From Maricaulis parjimensis (lineage in GTDB: Bacteria > Pseudomonadota > Alphaproteobacteria > Caulobacterales > Maricaulaceae), in assembly GCF_016817355.1 (NCBI RefSeq), contig NZ_JADOTT010000013.1:1-47197 (forward strand): a stretch of 47,197 nucleotides of DNA. Direction: 5' to 3'. Made by a program: the position numbers and the translations under genes. How positions within the stretch are numbered: the stretch's first letter is position 1; each line of letters begins with the position of its first letter. The notes below the pieces were generated by a model that worked only from the letters and a program-made list of their open reading frames with translations, did not search any database and was not told the DNA's origin. This document shows, in pieces, positions 23,988 to 32,947 of this stretch.

Positions 23988-24917
23988 CTAGCCCAGAGCG
24001 TCGGACAGTTCCGGAAGGGCGGTGAAGAGGTCCGTGACCAGGCCGTAATCGGCGACCTGGAAGATCGGGGCTTCCTCGTCCTTGTTGATGGCCACGATGA
24101 CCTTGGAGTCCTTCATGCCGGCGAGGTGCTGGATGGCACCGGAAATGCCGACGGCAATGTAGAGCTCAGGCGCGACGACCTTGCCGGTCTGGCCGACCTG
24201 GTAATCGTTCGGGACGAAGCCGGCATCGACGGCAGCGCGCGAGGCACCGACGGCGGCGCCCAGCTTGTCGGCGATCGTGTCGAGCAGGTGGAAATTGTCA
24301 CCGGACTGCATGCCGCGACCGCCGGAAATGACGATCTTGGCGGAGGTCAGTTCGGGGCGGTCGGATTTGGACAGTTCTTCGGAGACGAATTCCGACTTGA
24401 ACGGGCCGGATCCGGCACCGATCTCGTCGATCGCGGCAGAACCGCCATCGCCGGCCTTTTCAAAGGTCGTCGGGCGAACCGTGATGACTTTCTTCGCGTC
24501 AGAGGACTTCACCGTCATCATCGCATTGCCGGCATAGACCGGACGGACGAAGGTGTCGGCGCTTTCCACGGCGGTGATGTCGGAGATCTGCATCACGTCC
24601 AGCTTGGCCGCGACGCGGGGCAGGAAGTTCTTCCCCATCGTGGTGGCAGCCGCCAGCAGGGCGTCATACTCATCCATCATCGGCGTGACGAGGGCGTCCA
24701 GCGCTTCAGCGGTCGGCGAGGTAAAGGCGTCGCTCTCGGCGTGCAGCACCTTGGAGACACCGTCCAGCTTGGCGGCGGCTTCGGCCACGGCACCGGCATC
24801 CTTGCCGGCGACCAGGACATGGATGTCGCCACCCAGACCCTTGGCGGCCGTCACAACGGCGCGGGTCGCGTCATTGAGCGTGGAATTGTCGTGTTCGGCG
24901 TAAACGAGAACAGCCAT
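23988..24917 (-). CDS. etfA: electron transfer flavoprotein alpha subunit
   Basis: The 309-residue protein has an N-terminal ETF domain and the C-terminal FAD-binding domain with [36 protein letters not shown] and the GISGAIQH motif, ending in the usual VTDLF helix region. It forms a heterodimer with EtfB, carrying electrons from acyl-CoA dehydrogenases to ETF-quinone oxidoreductase. The ATG lies two bases past the etfB stop, so the pair is an operon. Confidence 0.97.
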   Translation of the reverse strand: MAVLVYAEHDNSTLNDATRAVVTAAKGLGGDIHVLVAGKDAGAVAEAAAKLDGVSKVLHAESDAFTSPTAEALDALVTPMMDEYDALLAAATTMGKNFLPRVAAKLDVMQISDITAVESADTFVRPVYAGNAMMTVKSSDAKKVITVRPTTFEKAGDGGSAAIDEIGAGSGPFKSEFVSEELSKSDRPELTSAKIVISGGRGMQSGDNFHLLDTIADKLGAAVGASRAAVDAGFVPNDYQVGQTGKVVAPELYIAVGISGAIQHLAGMKDSKVIVAINKDEEAPIFQVADYGLVTDLFTALPELSDALG

Positions 24918-24919
24918 GA

Positions 24920-25669
24920 TCAGATCACTCCCGCTTCATTTTTCAGTTTGTCGACGAGTTCGGCGACGGTTTCGACCTTCACGCCGGCTTCGCGCTTGGC
25001 CGGCTCGGCGACCTTCAGCACTTCCAGGCGGTTGGCAATGTCGACGCCGTAATCGGCCGGGGCCTTGGTGTCGATCGGCTTGCGCTTGGCCTTCATGATG
25101 TTCGGCAGCGAGGCATAGCGCGGCTCGTTCAGGCGCAAATCGGTGGTGATGATGGCCGGCATTTCCAGCGCAATCGTCTGCAGGCCGCCATCGATCTCGC
25201 GGGTCACCGTGGCTTTGCCATCGGCAATCTCGACCTTGGATGCGAACGTGCCCTGCGGCCAGTCCAGCAGCGCAGCCAGCATCTGGCCGGTCTGGTTGGC
25301 GTCATCATCGATCGCCTGCTTGCCCAGCAGGACGAGTTCCGGGCTCTCTTCGGCGACAACAGCCTTGAGAAGCTTGGCCACGGCGAGCGGTTCCACCGTC
25401 TCGTCGGTCTGGATCAGGATGCCGCGATCCGCGCCCATGGCGAGGGCCGTGCGGATGGTTTCCTGAGCCTGGGCCGGGCCGATGGAGACCGCAACGATCT
25501 CGGTGGCCACGCCTTTTTCCTTCAGGCGGATGGCTTCCTCGACTGCGATTTCGCAGAAGGGGTTCATGGACATTTTCACGTTCGCGAGGTCGACGCCCGT
25601 TTGGTCGGGCTTCACGCGGACCTTCACGTTGTAATCGACGACCCGTTTGACGGGGACGAGAATCTTCAT
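24920..25669 (-). CDS. etfB: electron transfer flavoprotein beta subunit
   Basis: The 249-residue protein shows the ETF beta pattern: [12 protein letters not shown] start, [18 protein letters not shown], the AMP-binding region near GMADRG-like [29 protein letters not shown], and the signature block with [24 protein letters not shown] lies eight bases upstream of the ATG. It is the first gene of etfBA. The upstream 294-base gap has two minus-strand TTGAC sequences that could be -35 elements; I could not choose between them. Confidence 0.97.
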   Translation of the reverse strand: MKILVPVKRVVDYNVKVRVKPDQTGVDLANVKMSMNPFCEIAVEEAIRLKEKGVATEIVAVSIGPAQAQETIRTALAMGADRGILIQTDETVEPLAVAKLLKAVVAEESPELVLLGKQAIDDDANQTGQMLAALLDWPQGTFASKVEIADGKATVTREIDGGLQTIALEMPAIITTDLRLNEPRYASLPNIMKAKRKPIDTKAPADYGVDIANRLEVLKVAEPAKREAGVKVETVAELVDKLKNEAGVI

Positions 25670-25963
25670 GCTTGGGCTCCGGTTGGCCGCGCGCTTTGGA
25701 TAGTTTGCGCACCGAGTGAAATACGGCGGGGAACCTGCCTTCGCCGGTGCGGTAAGTCAATGCATTGAACTGGCTTACGTTCGCGTCAATTCGCAGTTGC
25801 GGTATCGTCTCGACTGGCAGCGTTTCTCCGCCCGGCCTCGGTCCGGCAGGCCCTATTCACAACGCTATTCGTTTCGATAGGGTCTTGCCGGAATGTGTAT
25901 TTAGAGTATTCGGTATGTCCGGTTTCCGGCGAATTTTGCTGCGGCGCGTGGTCGCGGGGATGA

Positions 25964-27079
25964 TCAGTCCGGTCGGCCGAACAGGCCTGTCTCCAACGCG
26001 TTGAACACAGGCGAGGCCTCGCCATCATGGTTGGACAGGACGATGATCTCATAACCCCGGTCCGGATAGGCAAAGACCCGGGCCTGGACCCCGGCGGTCG
26101 ATCCGGTATGTCCGAACCGGCGCCCGTAAGTGTCGTGCCTGACCTGGCAGCCCCGGCCATAGCCGCGCGGCTGGGTCGCAGGAATGAGCCCGCACAGGCG
26201 CTCTCCGCTGGAACTGTTGGCCAGCCGGGCGATCAGGCGCGCCATGTCCGGTCCGGTTGCCAGGGCTCCGCCTCCGGCTGAGGGCGTGTTGGCCGGTGCG
26301 AGATGGGTGTAGTCCGCAGCGCTCTCGCCCCGGATCCAGTCATCGCTATTCCACCAGGTCTCGAAATCCACGGGCATGTAGGGACGGGCGACCGGTTCCG
26401 GCTCCGCGGTGTCGAGGCGCAGGAAGCGCGGCGTCGACAAGCCCTGGGCGGCCAGCACGGTTTCAGTGGCGAAGTCTTCATAGCCTTGCCCGGTCACGCG
26501 CTCGATGATTTCGCCGAGCAGGACATAATTCCCGTTTTCATAGCGAAAGTCCGCAGGGCCCTGGCTCGACAGGCCCAGCGAAAAATAGAGCCGGAACAGG
26601 TCGTGATTATTGCGGACCGCGTCGAGGGTGTCATCGGACGGTTCGCCTGCCACGCTAAGGCCGGATCGGTGCTGCAGCAGGGTATCGACTGTAACAGAGA
26701 CAGGAAGCGTGTCGGCGAATTCGGGCAGGATTTGCGAGACCGGCGTTTCGAAGGCCAGCCGGTCCTGCCGGACCAGGAGGTCGATCGTCTGGGCGGTAAG
26801 CATTTTCCCGACCGAGGCGATGGAGAAGAGGGTTTCCGGCGTGACGGGCTGGTGGGTGTTCTGGTCAGCCAGACCCTGCACGGCCAGCCCAACCATCTGG
26901 CCCTGGCGCGACACCAGGGCGATACCGGAGAAACGCTCATCGGCCTCAACAATTTGTTCGACCAGCGCCTGCACATCTTCATCCCCAAGCGGGTCTGAAG
27001 ACGCTGCCGCATCGCAGGCCGACAGGCTGGCGGCCATCAAGAAAAGCAGGACGGCATGGATCGGTTGAATGCGCGGCAC
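25964..27079 (-). CDS. serine hydrolase, beta-lactamase/PBP fold, lipoprotein
   Basis: This 371-residue protein has a lipoprotein signal (SLSAC, Cys22). A class C beta-lactamase-like domain follows: the S-x-x-K motif as SVGK (~89-92), the Y-x-N position as YEN (~180), and HTGS (~320). These enzymes include D-aminopeptidases, esterases and PBP-like proteins; lactamase activity is not implied. The start is GTG with GAGGAG seven bases upstream. It is one of three family members within 7 kb. The gene lies downstream of, and in line with, the padR-membrane protein pair, with a 169-base gap. Confidence 0.88.
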   Translation of the reverse strand: MPRIQPIHAVLLFLMAASLSACDAAASSDPLGDEDVQALVEQIVEADERFSGIALVSRQGQMVGLAVQGLADQNTHQPVTPETLFSIASVGKMLTAQTIDLLVRQDRLAFETPVSQILPEFADTLPVSVTVDTLLQHRSGLSVAGEPSDDTLDAVRNNHDLFRLYFSLGLSSQGPADFRYENGNYVLLGEIIERVTGQGYEDFATETVLAAQGLSTPRFLRLDTAEPEPVARPYMPVDFETWWNSDDWIRGESAADYTHLAPANTPSAGGGALATGPDMARLIARLANSSSGERLCGLIPATQPRGYGRGCQVRHDTYGRRFGHTGSTAGVQARVFAYPDRGYEIIVLSNHDGEASPVFNALETGLFGRPD

Positions 27080-27248
27080 GGACTTCTCCTCGGGTCGGCA
27101 GGCGTGGCGACCTAACGCGACCGGCTTGCGACGGGCAAGTTACATATGCGACACGTGTAGCGTCGATGCGGATGTCGGTGTCGGGCGTCAGGCGCGCATG
27201 TGTTGCCGCAAGGCGTCTGACAAGGCCGGGATCGGAACAGATGGCCCG

Positions 27249-27800
27249 TCAGGGTTTCATCCAGCGTGAGACGGGGCCCTCAGGTGCCAGGGCCAGCCGC
27301 CAGAGGCCGAACAGCGCTGCACTGCCGGCCGCTATGATCGCCAGCATGACAGGGATGAACCCGGCGCCGAGGATTTCGCGCGCACCGGATTGCGTCTCGT
27401 AGGACAGGGTGGGAAGCCCGTCACCGGGATAGACATAGAGGCCGACTTCTCCCGGGTTGAAGGCTTCCATGACGGTCATGTGCAGCAGGATCAGCAGGAC
27501 CAGTCCGCTGGCCCCGATTGTCATGATGGCCAGGTAGTGCAAAGCGACGGCGAGGGGTTTTCGCCAGACGGGCGGCGGTGCGGGCAGGGGGCCGAAGCGT
27601 TGTAGGGCGTCCCGCAGCTTGTCGGTCTCATCCTCGATCGGGGAGGCCGCCAGGAGTTCGGCCATGTGGGCGATCGCTTCATCGCGCGCCTCGCTCCGAT
27701 CGGCAGACGGCAAGTGCCGGTTTGACCAATCCAGGCGTTTCAGGAAATCCGCCCAAAGACGGCGGGCTTCATGCGTCTCGAACTCGACATTGATCTGCAT
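27249..27800 (-). CDS. membrane protein partner of PadR regulator
   Basis: The 183-residue product has an N-terminal helical cytoplasmic part (about 1-80, with ARDEAIAHMAELLA resembling the HAAS/DUF1700 helix region). Two transmembrane helices follow (about 86-112 and 147-170). Its ATG shares a base with the padR stop codon (TGATG), so it is translationally coupled to padR. PadR regulators are often paired with such membrane proteins, which may sense envelope state or sequester the regulator. No enzymatic motif is seen. Confidence 0.8.
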   Translation of the reverse strand: MQINVEFETHEARRLWADFLKRLDWSNRHLPSADRSEARDEAIAHMAELLAASPIEDETDKLRDALQRFGPLPAPPPVWRKPLAVALHYLAIMTIGASGLVLLILLHMTVMEAFNPGEVGLYVYPGDGLPTLSYETQSGAREILGAGFIPVMLAIIAAGSAALFGLWRLALAPEGPVSRWMKP

Positions 27801-28162
27801 CAGGATGGCTCCTGTCCGGTTTGCGCCGAGAGCACGTCGTCCATGCGCCGCCAGATCCGTGTCATGGCATCCAGCGTACGCGCGCCGAGTTCGGTCACAG
27901 TGTAATACTTGCGCGGAGGGCCGGTTTCCTCAGCGACCCATTCGGCCGTGACGAGGCCATCCTTCTTCATGCGGGTCAGGACCGGATAGACGGTCCCTTC
28001 GGCCAGATTCTCAAATCCGGGTGCCTGCTTGAGGCTGGCGACGATCTGGTAGCCGTAGGCGCGGCCGGCTTGGAGGCGCGCCAGCAGCAGCATCTCGAAA
28101 TAGCCCTTCCGGGCTTGCGAGCTCCAGCGCTCAAGAATCTCATCCATGTCTGTGTCGGTCAT
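27800..28162 (-). CDS. PadR-family transcriptional regulator
   Basis: The 120-residue winged-helix protein has the PadR pattern: KGYFEMLLLARLQ (19-31), AYGYQIVASL, the recognition helix region NLAEGTVYPVLTRMKKDGLV and the wing with PPRKYYTVTELG, followed by a short C-terminal dimerisation helix. It probably represses its own promoter. A near-perfect 20-base palindrome at 28212-28231 lies about 50 bases upstream, between it and the divergent serine hydrolase gene. It is followed by the overlapping membrane protein gene. Confidence 0.92.
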   Translation of the reverse strand: MTDTDMDEILERWSSQARKGYFEMLLLARLQAGRAYGYQIVASLKQAPGFENLAEGTVYPVLTRMKKDGLVTAEWVAEETGPPRKYYTVTELGARTLDAMTRIWRRMDDVLSAQTGQEPS

Positions 28163-28199
28163 GCCGCGCCTGCCGGGAGGTGTCAGGCCTCTCTAGGGC

Positions 28200-28231
28200 T
28201 TGTGCGTCGGCATTGCAATATATATAGCAAT
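28200..28231. promoter_or_regulatory. putative PadR operator overlapping a divergent promoter
   Basis: The 20-base palindrome at 28212-28231 (ATTGC-N10-GCAAT with an AT-rich centre) pairs at nine of ten positions. It covers the -10 (TATAGC, 28223-28228) of a plus-strand promoter whose -35 is TTGTGC (28200-28205), with 17-base spacing, ahead of the serine hydrolase gene. Binding here would shut that gene and probably also padR. Confidence 0.5.
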
Positions 28232-28294
28232 ACTAAGTAGTGTGTTTTGCGAGGTGTTGCCCGGCCATCCCTTGACCCCGGAATAGGATTGAAA

Positions 28295-29782
28295 ATGTCG
28301 TCCCTGATGAAATTACGCGCGGCCCTCGTGGGTCTTCTGGTGCTGAGTGCGAGCCTGACCGCACTGGGGCTCCGGCCCCAGGCATCCATGGATCCCGATA
28401 GCAGCGATGATGAGCTGGCCGCTCATCTGGATGCCGTTCTGGACCGGGCCATGAGTCAGTACTCGATTGCCGGTGCGGCTGCCGGCGCCATTCGCGATGG
28501 CGAGGTTGTGTGGCGTGCACGGCGCGGGCGGTCGGATGGCGATGGCGCCCCGGTCACGGACATGACGGCGTTCAATCTCGGCTCCATTTCCAAACCCCTG
28601 ACGGTCTGGACCGTGCTTCGCTTGGCCCAGGCCGGCCGGATCGATCTGGATGCGCCATTGTCGGACTATGACCTGCCCTATACGCCCGCCTATGAAGGGC
28701 ATGATCCGCAGATGGTCACCATTCGCCGCCTCCTGCGACATACGGCGGGGACCAATCAGCCGGGTTATGGCGGCTATGGGGCGCATGAAGTGCAACCGGC
28801 CGATGTGCTCGAGCTCAGCCGGGACTTTGCCCCGCTTCGAGTGGTCCATGAACCGGGCGCGGCGCGGCGCTATTCAGGCGGTGGTTATGTCCTGCTGCAG
28901 ATCCTGGTCGAGCAAGTGACGGGTCAGAGCTTTGATCAAGCCGCACGGCACTGGCTGCTGGACCCTTTGGGCATGACGGCTTCGGGCTTCGATCCGGCCC
29001 GCCTGCCAACCGTGTCGGAGGCCTTCAATTACTATGGCCGCCCGATTGAAAGCCTGAGGGATGTCGCCCAGACTGCGGCGGGCGGATATGCGTCGGCCGG
29101 GGATATCGAGCGTTTCCTGTTGGCGCACATGGATGGCGGTGGCGTTCTGGCACCCGACTTCCTGTCACAGGCGCTGGCCCCCACTGAACCGCATCCGGGC
29201 TTCGCCATGAGTTATACCCGCTGGGAGACACCGGACGGGTTTCTCTACGGCCATGGGGGGAATAACTCCACCTGGCACGGCCAGATCTACATCCGCCCGC
29301 AAACCGGTGATGGATTCTATTTCCTCACCAATTCCACATCCGGCGCCCAGCTGGATATTGATCTGAGCTGTGCCTGGCTGAGCCAGACAGGCAGTCCCGC
29401 CGGCGAAACCTATTGCGGCGAAGCCTTCTCCCTCACGCATCAGATCGCCTGGTACAGCTGGGGCTTTGGGGCTGCAGGCCTGTTTTGGACTTACTGGTTG
29501 CTGGCCGGGCAAGTGGCCGACCGCCGCTATCTCGCCCTGCAGCCGGCCGGGCGGGGTCCGGTCCGTTTGACCGGCCGGTTGGCCCTGGCGGTGTTGATGG
29601 CCGGCATATCGGCCTTCCTGGCCTGGGTCTTCTGGACCAATTCCGTCATCTGGCGAACCGAGACCATCCTGATCGATGAGCTCCCATTCGACGAGCTTGA
29701 GGGCTTGTCGCTGACCCTGACATTCGTCTTCGCGATCCTGGCCCTGTGCTTCTGGTCCAGCCCCCGGCGATCCGGGCGCTGA
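28295..29782 (+). CDS. membrane-bound serine hydrolase, beta-lactamase/PBP fold
   Basis: The 495-residue protein has an N-terminal signal/anchor (about 8-25). A beta-lactamase-fold domain (about 45-385) follows, with S-x-x-K as SISK (~101-104), a Y-x-N-position motif YSGGGY (~198), and GHGGNN in place of the KTG triad. Three C-terminal transmembrane helices (about 395-420, 440-465 and 475-490) tether it. AGGA lies seven bases before the ATG at 28295. Such enzymes act on D-amino-acid peptides or esters in the periplasm; the substrate is unknown. It is divergent from padR and is its likely target. Confidence 0.88.
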   Translation: MSSLMKLRAALVGLLVLSASLTALGLRPQASMDPDSSDDELAAHLDAVLDRAMSQYSIAGAAAGAIRDGEVVWRARRGRSDGDGAPVTDMTAFNLGSISKPLTVWTVLRLAQAGRIDLDAPLSDYDLPYTPAYEGHDPQMVTIRRLLRHTAGTNQPGYGGYGAHEVQPADVLELSRDFAPLRVVHEPGAARRYSGGGYVLLQILVEQVTGQSFDQAARHWLLDPLGMTASGFDPARLPTVSEAFNYYGRPIESLRDVAQTAAGGYASAGDIERFLLAHMDGGGVLAPDFLSQALAPTEPHPGFAMSYTRWETPDGFLYGHGGNNSTWHGQIYIRPQTGDGFYFLTNSTSGAQLDIDLSCAWLSQTGSPAGETYCGEAFSLTHQIAWYSWGFGAAGLFWTYWLLAGQVADRRYLALQPAGRGPVRLTGRLALAVLMAGISAFLAWVFWTNSVIWRTETILIDELPFDELEGLSLTLTFVFAILALCFWSSPRRSGR

Positions 29783-29812
29783 GCCAGGCGCAAGGAATTC
29801 TGCCCAAGCAAA

Positions 29813-29841
29813 AAGGGGCGTGTCCGTCGGACGCGCCCCTT
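29813..29841 (-). terminator. intrinsic terminator of the YceI gene
   Basis: A long GC-rich stem starts AAGGGGCG and ends CGCCCCTT, with one G-U pair. It is followed on the minus strand by TTTGC after a T-rich stem end. It sits between converging genes and may also end the serine hydrolase transcript. Confidence 0.75.
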
Positions 29842-29867
29842 CTTGTGGTTCCGGATGCCGACCCGGT

Positions 29868-30452
29868 TTATTCGGCGGCGACCAGTTCGGTCGAGATGAA
29901 GAGCTCGATCTCGTCGGAGACGAAGGGAACGGCAAAGCCCATATCCCATTCCGAGCGGACGATCGTGCCGGTCGCGGTGAAGCCCAGCTTGGTCGAACCG
30001 TCACGGGTCTCGCCGACCAGGTTCAGCGTCACGTCCAGGCTGACCGGGGCGGTGACACCATTCATGGTGAGGTCGCCGGTCATCACGCCGGTTTCGCCAT
30101 CTTCGGTCTCAAAACCGGTGGCGACGAAATGCGCCGTCGGATTGGTTTCCGTCCCGAAGAAATCGTCCGAATTCAGGTGGGCGATGAAACGGTCCTGGTT
30201 GGCGCCGACCCAGAACCCGTCAATCAGGTTGAAGGTGATGTCGACCGTGGAGGCCGACGGGTTTTCCAGGTCCAGCGCCAGCGTACCGTCATAATCGGTG
30301 AGCTGGAGCTTCTGGGTGGAATAGCCCTGGTGCAGCCAGGAGGCTTCGATAATGGTGTGGGTCTTGTCGAACTCGTAGGCGACCGGCTCGGCCTGGACGG
30401 CGGTGGCGCCGAACAGGGTCAGGGCAGTGGTCGCAATAAGAAGGCGGGTCAT
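29868..30452 (-). CDS. YceI-family periplasmic protein
   Basis: The 194-residue product has a signal peptide (residues 1-21, ending VQA) and a YceI lipocalin-like barrel: YEFDKTHTIIEASWLHQGYS near residues 25-44, the DGFWVGANQDRFIAHLNSDDFF block, and the MTGDLTMNGVTAPVSLDVTL block. YceI proteins bind polyprenyl-type lipids such as isoprenoid quinones. GGAG lies six bases before the ATG at 30452. It looks monocistronic with its own terminator. Confidence 0.92.
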   Translation of the reverse strand: MTRLLIATTALTLFGATAVQAEPVAYEFDKTHTIIEASWLHQGYSTQKLQLTDYDGTLALDLENPSASTVDITFNLIDGFWVGANQDRFIAHLNSDDFFGTETNPTAHFVATGFETEDGETGVMTGDLTMNGVTAPVSLDVTLNLVGETRDGSTKLGFTATGTIVRSEWDMGFAVPFVSDEIELFISTELVAAE

Positions 30453-30529
30453 GCGGATCTCCGTATGAAGTGAACTTGGCCGAACACTTAGGGTATTTGG
30501 CACGGAAATCGACGGGTGCCGGATCACTT

Positions 30530-31027
30530 TTATGTTTCCTCGACGGAAACAATCGCGGTGTTTGCAATCTCATTCCTGACTTGCATCAGGATTTTGCCGA
30601 GCAGGTTCAGGCCACGCCAGTTTGCGGGGTCCTGGGCGCGAGGGTCATCCTCTGCAAGGCCAATCCCCCAATTGAGATCGCGCGGGTTCGCTTCGGCCAG
30701 AATGGTATCGCCGGTCCGAAGGAGCTTTTTGGCCAAGCCTGAATTCTGCGCGAATTTCTCGCGATTGGCTGTGTAGACAATCATCTCGCGATGCGCGGTC
30801 CAGACTTCGTCATCAAACCCGGACACGCGGCTGCCCATCAATTTTTGCTCGTGGGGTTCGCGCGTCGACATGATCCGGGCAGCCATGGCTTCATCGCCAA
30901 ACAGCAGGGCCTTGCGCTCCATCATGAATTGTTCGGCGCAGGAATAGTCCCGGTTCTCCCACTGAAAAGGGGAGGGGTGCCATTGGCTCAACGGGCCGCG
31001 CAGGAAAAGGTGGACGGCAGGGTTCAC
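30530..31027 (-). CDS. NADAR (YbiA/DUF1768) family protein
   Basis: This 165-residue protein has the NADAR pattern: [14 protein letters not shown] (~8-21), [17 protein letters not shown] (~30-46), a [11 protein letters not shown] block (~63-73), and [23 protein letters not shown] (~103-125), with conserved Glu and Trp residues. The family hydrolyses N-glycosidic bonds of riboflavin intermediates, and some members remove ADP-ribose from nucleic-acid guanine. The start is GTG overlapping the stop of the adenosyltransferase gene (GTGA), implying coupling. A much longer reading frame upstream overlaps that gene out of frame and is rejected. Confidence 0.9.
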   Translation of the reverse strand: MNPAVHLFLRGPLSQWHPSPFQWENRDYSCAEQFMMERKALLFGDEAMAARIMSTREPHEQKLMGSRVSGFDDEVWTAHREMIVYTANREKFAQNSGLAKKLLRTGDTILAEANPRDLNWGIGLAEDDPRAQDPANWRGLNLLGKILMQVRNEIANTAIVSVEET

Positions 31028-31599
31028 CGGTCTTTTCCCGGCACCCAAAGCACATCCCCGCCCGCATCCTTGTTGGCCGTCCGGGCCATGACGAAGAGGA
31101 GGTCGGACAGGCGGTTCAGGTATTTGAGCACGTCCGGATTGATCCGCGCGCCATGGGCGATGAGCGCGGAGACCTTGCGCTCGGCACGGCGGCAGACCGT
31201 CCGCGCGACGTGAAGACGCGCAGCGGCTTCCGTACCCGCTGGCAGGATGAAGGAATTCAGCGCTTCCAGATCGGCGTTGAGACGGTCGATCACGCTTTCC
31301 AGGAAATCCACCTGGGCCGGGGTCACCCGCAGGGGCGGATAGTCCGGAGACGTGTCCTTTTCGGGCACGCACAGATCGGCGCCCAGATCGAAGAGATCAT
31401 TCTGCACCCGCGCCAGCTCCGCATCGAGCGGATGACCGGAGCCCAAAGCGGCGCGTGCCAGGCCGAGGGAGGAATTGGTTTCGTCGACATCCCCATAGGC
31501 TTCGACCCGCAGGTCGTGCTTTACCGTCTCGGACATGTCGCCAAGCCGGGTCCTGCCGGCATCGCCGGTGCGCGTGTAGATTTTGGTCAGTCTCACCAT
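31024..31599 (-). CDS. pduO: PduO-type cob(I)alamin adenosyltransferase
   Basis: The 191-residue protein has the PduO-type ATR signatures: the N-terminal [15 protein letters not shown] loop, [15 protein letters not shown] (residues 33-47), the Arg-rich RRAER motif (~137-141) and [15 protein letters not shown] (~158-172). It transfers the adenosyl group from ATP to cob(I)alamin, giving the coenzyme for enzymes such as methylmalonyl-CoA mutase. In many alphaproteobacteria it lies between a HIG1-domain gene and etfBA; here serine hydrolase and other genes intervene. A NADAR gene overlaps its stop codon. Confidence 0.95.
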   Translation of the reverse strand: MVRLTKIYTRTGDAGRTRLGDMSETVKHDLRVEAYGDVDETNSSLGLARAALGSGHPLDAELARVQNDLFDLGADLCVPEKDTSPDYPPLRVTPAQVDFLESVIDRLNADLEALNSFILPAGTEAAARLHVARTVCRRAERKVSALIAHGARINPDVLKYLNRLSDLLFVMARTANKDAGGDVLWVPGKDR

Positions 31600-31643
31600 G
31601 ACGCCTGTGTAGCCGCAGGCCGGACGGTGGGGAAGGGGGTGCC

Positions 31644-32738
31644 ATGTGGCGTGAAATCATTCTGTCAGCCCAGCTGCTTGTCCTGGCCAGCGCGCCGTCC
31701 GCCCTGGCCCAGGCAGACTTGCAGCCCCTTGCGGATCAATTGCTGGCAGACAGTGGTGCGCCCGGCGCCGTAGTCGCGCATGGCCAGGCCGACAGGCTGG
31801 ACATGGCCGTGGCCGGGCTTCGCGCGGCCGGGTCCGAAGCGCTGATCGCGCCGGGCGATATCTGGCATCTCGGTTCCAATTCCAAATCCATGACCGCCAC
31901 CCTCGTTGCCCGTCTGGTGGAGCAGGGCGTGGTGGATTGGGATGACACGGTGGCGGAGCATCTGGGCGATGCCATCGAGACGATCGACCCGGCCTATCGT
32001 GACATCACCTTCCTGCACCTGCTCAGCCACCGGGCGGGCCTGCCGGCCAATGTCGGCCTGGTCTCGACATTCGGCTTTATCTCGCGCGGAGATGAGGATC
32101 TGCCCGCGCAGCGCCTGGACTACGCCGCTGACATCTTGGCCCAATCCCCTGCAGGCGAAGCGGAGACCGGCTTCCTCTATTCCAATGCCGGCTATGTCGT
32201 GGTCGGGGCCATGCTGGAACAGGCCACGGGCGAAAGCTGGGAAAGCCTGATCACCCGTGAAGTCTTCGAGCCGCTGGGTCTGGAAAGCGCTGGCTTTGGT
32301 GCCCCCGGAACAGCGGGCGATCTCGACCAGCCGCGGGGTCACAAGCGCGGACTGTTCGGCGGGCTGGGTGCCGTCGAGCCGGGGCCGCGGGCGGACAATC
32401 CGCCGGTCATGGGGCCGGGCGCGACCGTGCACATGTCGGTGGAGGATCTGGGTGTGTATCTTCAAGCCCATCTCGCCGGCGCGCGCGGCGAGGAGACGGG
32501 CTTCCTGTCAGCGCAAAGCTGGCAAATCCTGCACACGCCGCCCTTTGGCGGAACCTATGCCCTGGGCTGGGGGATCAACGGCAGCCGGCTCTATCATGCC
32601 GGATCCAACACGATGTGGCTGGTCCAGATGGGCCTGGACGTCGAAGCGGGTGAGGTGTTGGTGGTGGGCATCAACGCCCCGCCATCGGAGGCGGCCAGCG
32701 ACGCCGTGCGGACCGCGACCGGCGCCGTGTTCGACTAA
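31644..32738 (+). CDS. exported serine hydrolase, beta-lactamase/PBP fold
   Basis: The 364-residue protein has a signal peptide (1-22, ending ALAQA). A beta-lactamase-like domain follows with S-x-x-K as SNSK (~78-81), YSN (~179-181), and HAGS (~318-321) at the KTG position. A GHKRG segment precedes a loop. It is likely periplasmic. GGGGG lies just upstream of the ATG. It is divergent from the adenosyltransferase gene by 44 bases, and its stop overlaps the stop of the converging HIG1 gene by four bases. Confidence 0.88.
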   Translation: MWREIILSAQLLVLASAPSALAQADLQPLADQLLADSGAPGAVVAHGQADRLDMAVAGLRAAGSEALIAPGDIWHLGSNSKSMTATLVARLVEQGVVDWDDTVAEHLGDAIETIDPAYRDITFLHLLSHRAGLPANVGLVSTFGFISRGDEDLPAQRLDYAADILAQSPAGEAETGFLYSNAGYVVVGAMLEQATGESWESLITREVFEPLGLESAGFGAPGTAGDLDQPRGHKRGLFGGLGAVEPGPRADNPPVMGPGATVHMSVEDLGVYLQAHLAGARGEETGFLSAQSWQILHTPPFGGTYALGWGINGSRLYHAGSNTMWLVQMGLDVEAGEVLVVGINAPPSEAASDAVRTATGAVFD

Positions 32739-32947
32739 TTGCCCAGATATTGGCGCGCCAGCAGGATCACAATGATCAGCAGGATCGCCCCGAACTGTGT
32801 CACCACGCGCAGGCGCATCAGCTTGTTGGAACGCGAACGGGCCTTCTCGTCACCCCGGTAGAGATTGACGATACCGACGACGAGAATGATCACCACGGCC
32901 AGCATGGCGATGTAGAGGAAGCCGGTCAGTACGGTGTCGAGATTCAT
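32735..32947 (-). CDS. HIG1-domain / twin transmembrane protein
   Basis: The 70-residue product has two transmembrane helices (about 6-28 and 48-66) with a basic loop (RGDEKARSRSNKLMRLRV), the layout of the bacterial HIG1-domain family. Members are linked to respiratory-complex stability. Its ATG shares a base with the stop of the Rieske oxygenase gene (TGATG), so the two are translationally coupled. Confidence 0.9.
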   Translation of the reverse strand: MNLDTVLTGFLYIAMLAVVIILVVGIVNLYRGDEKARSRSNKLMRLRVVTQFGAILLIIVILLARQYLGN

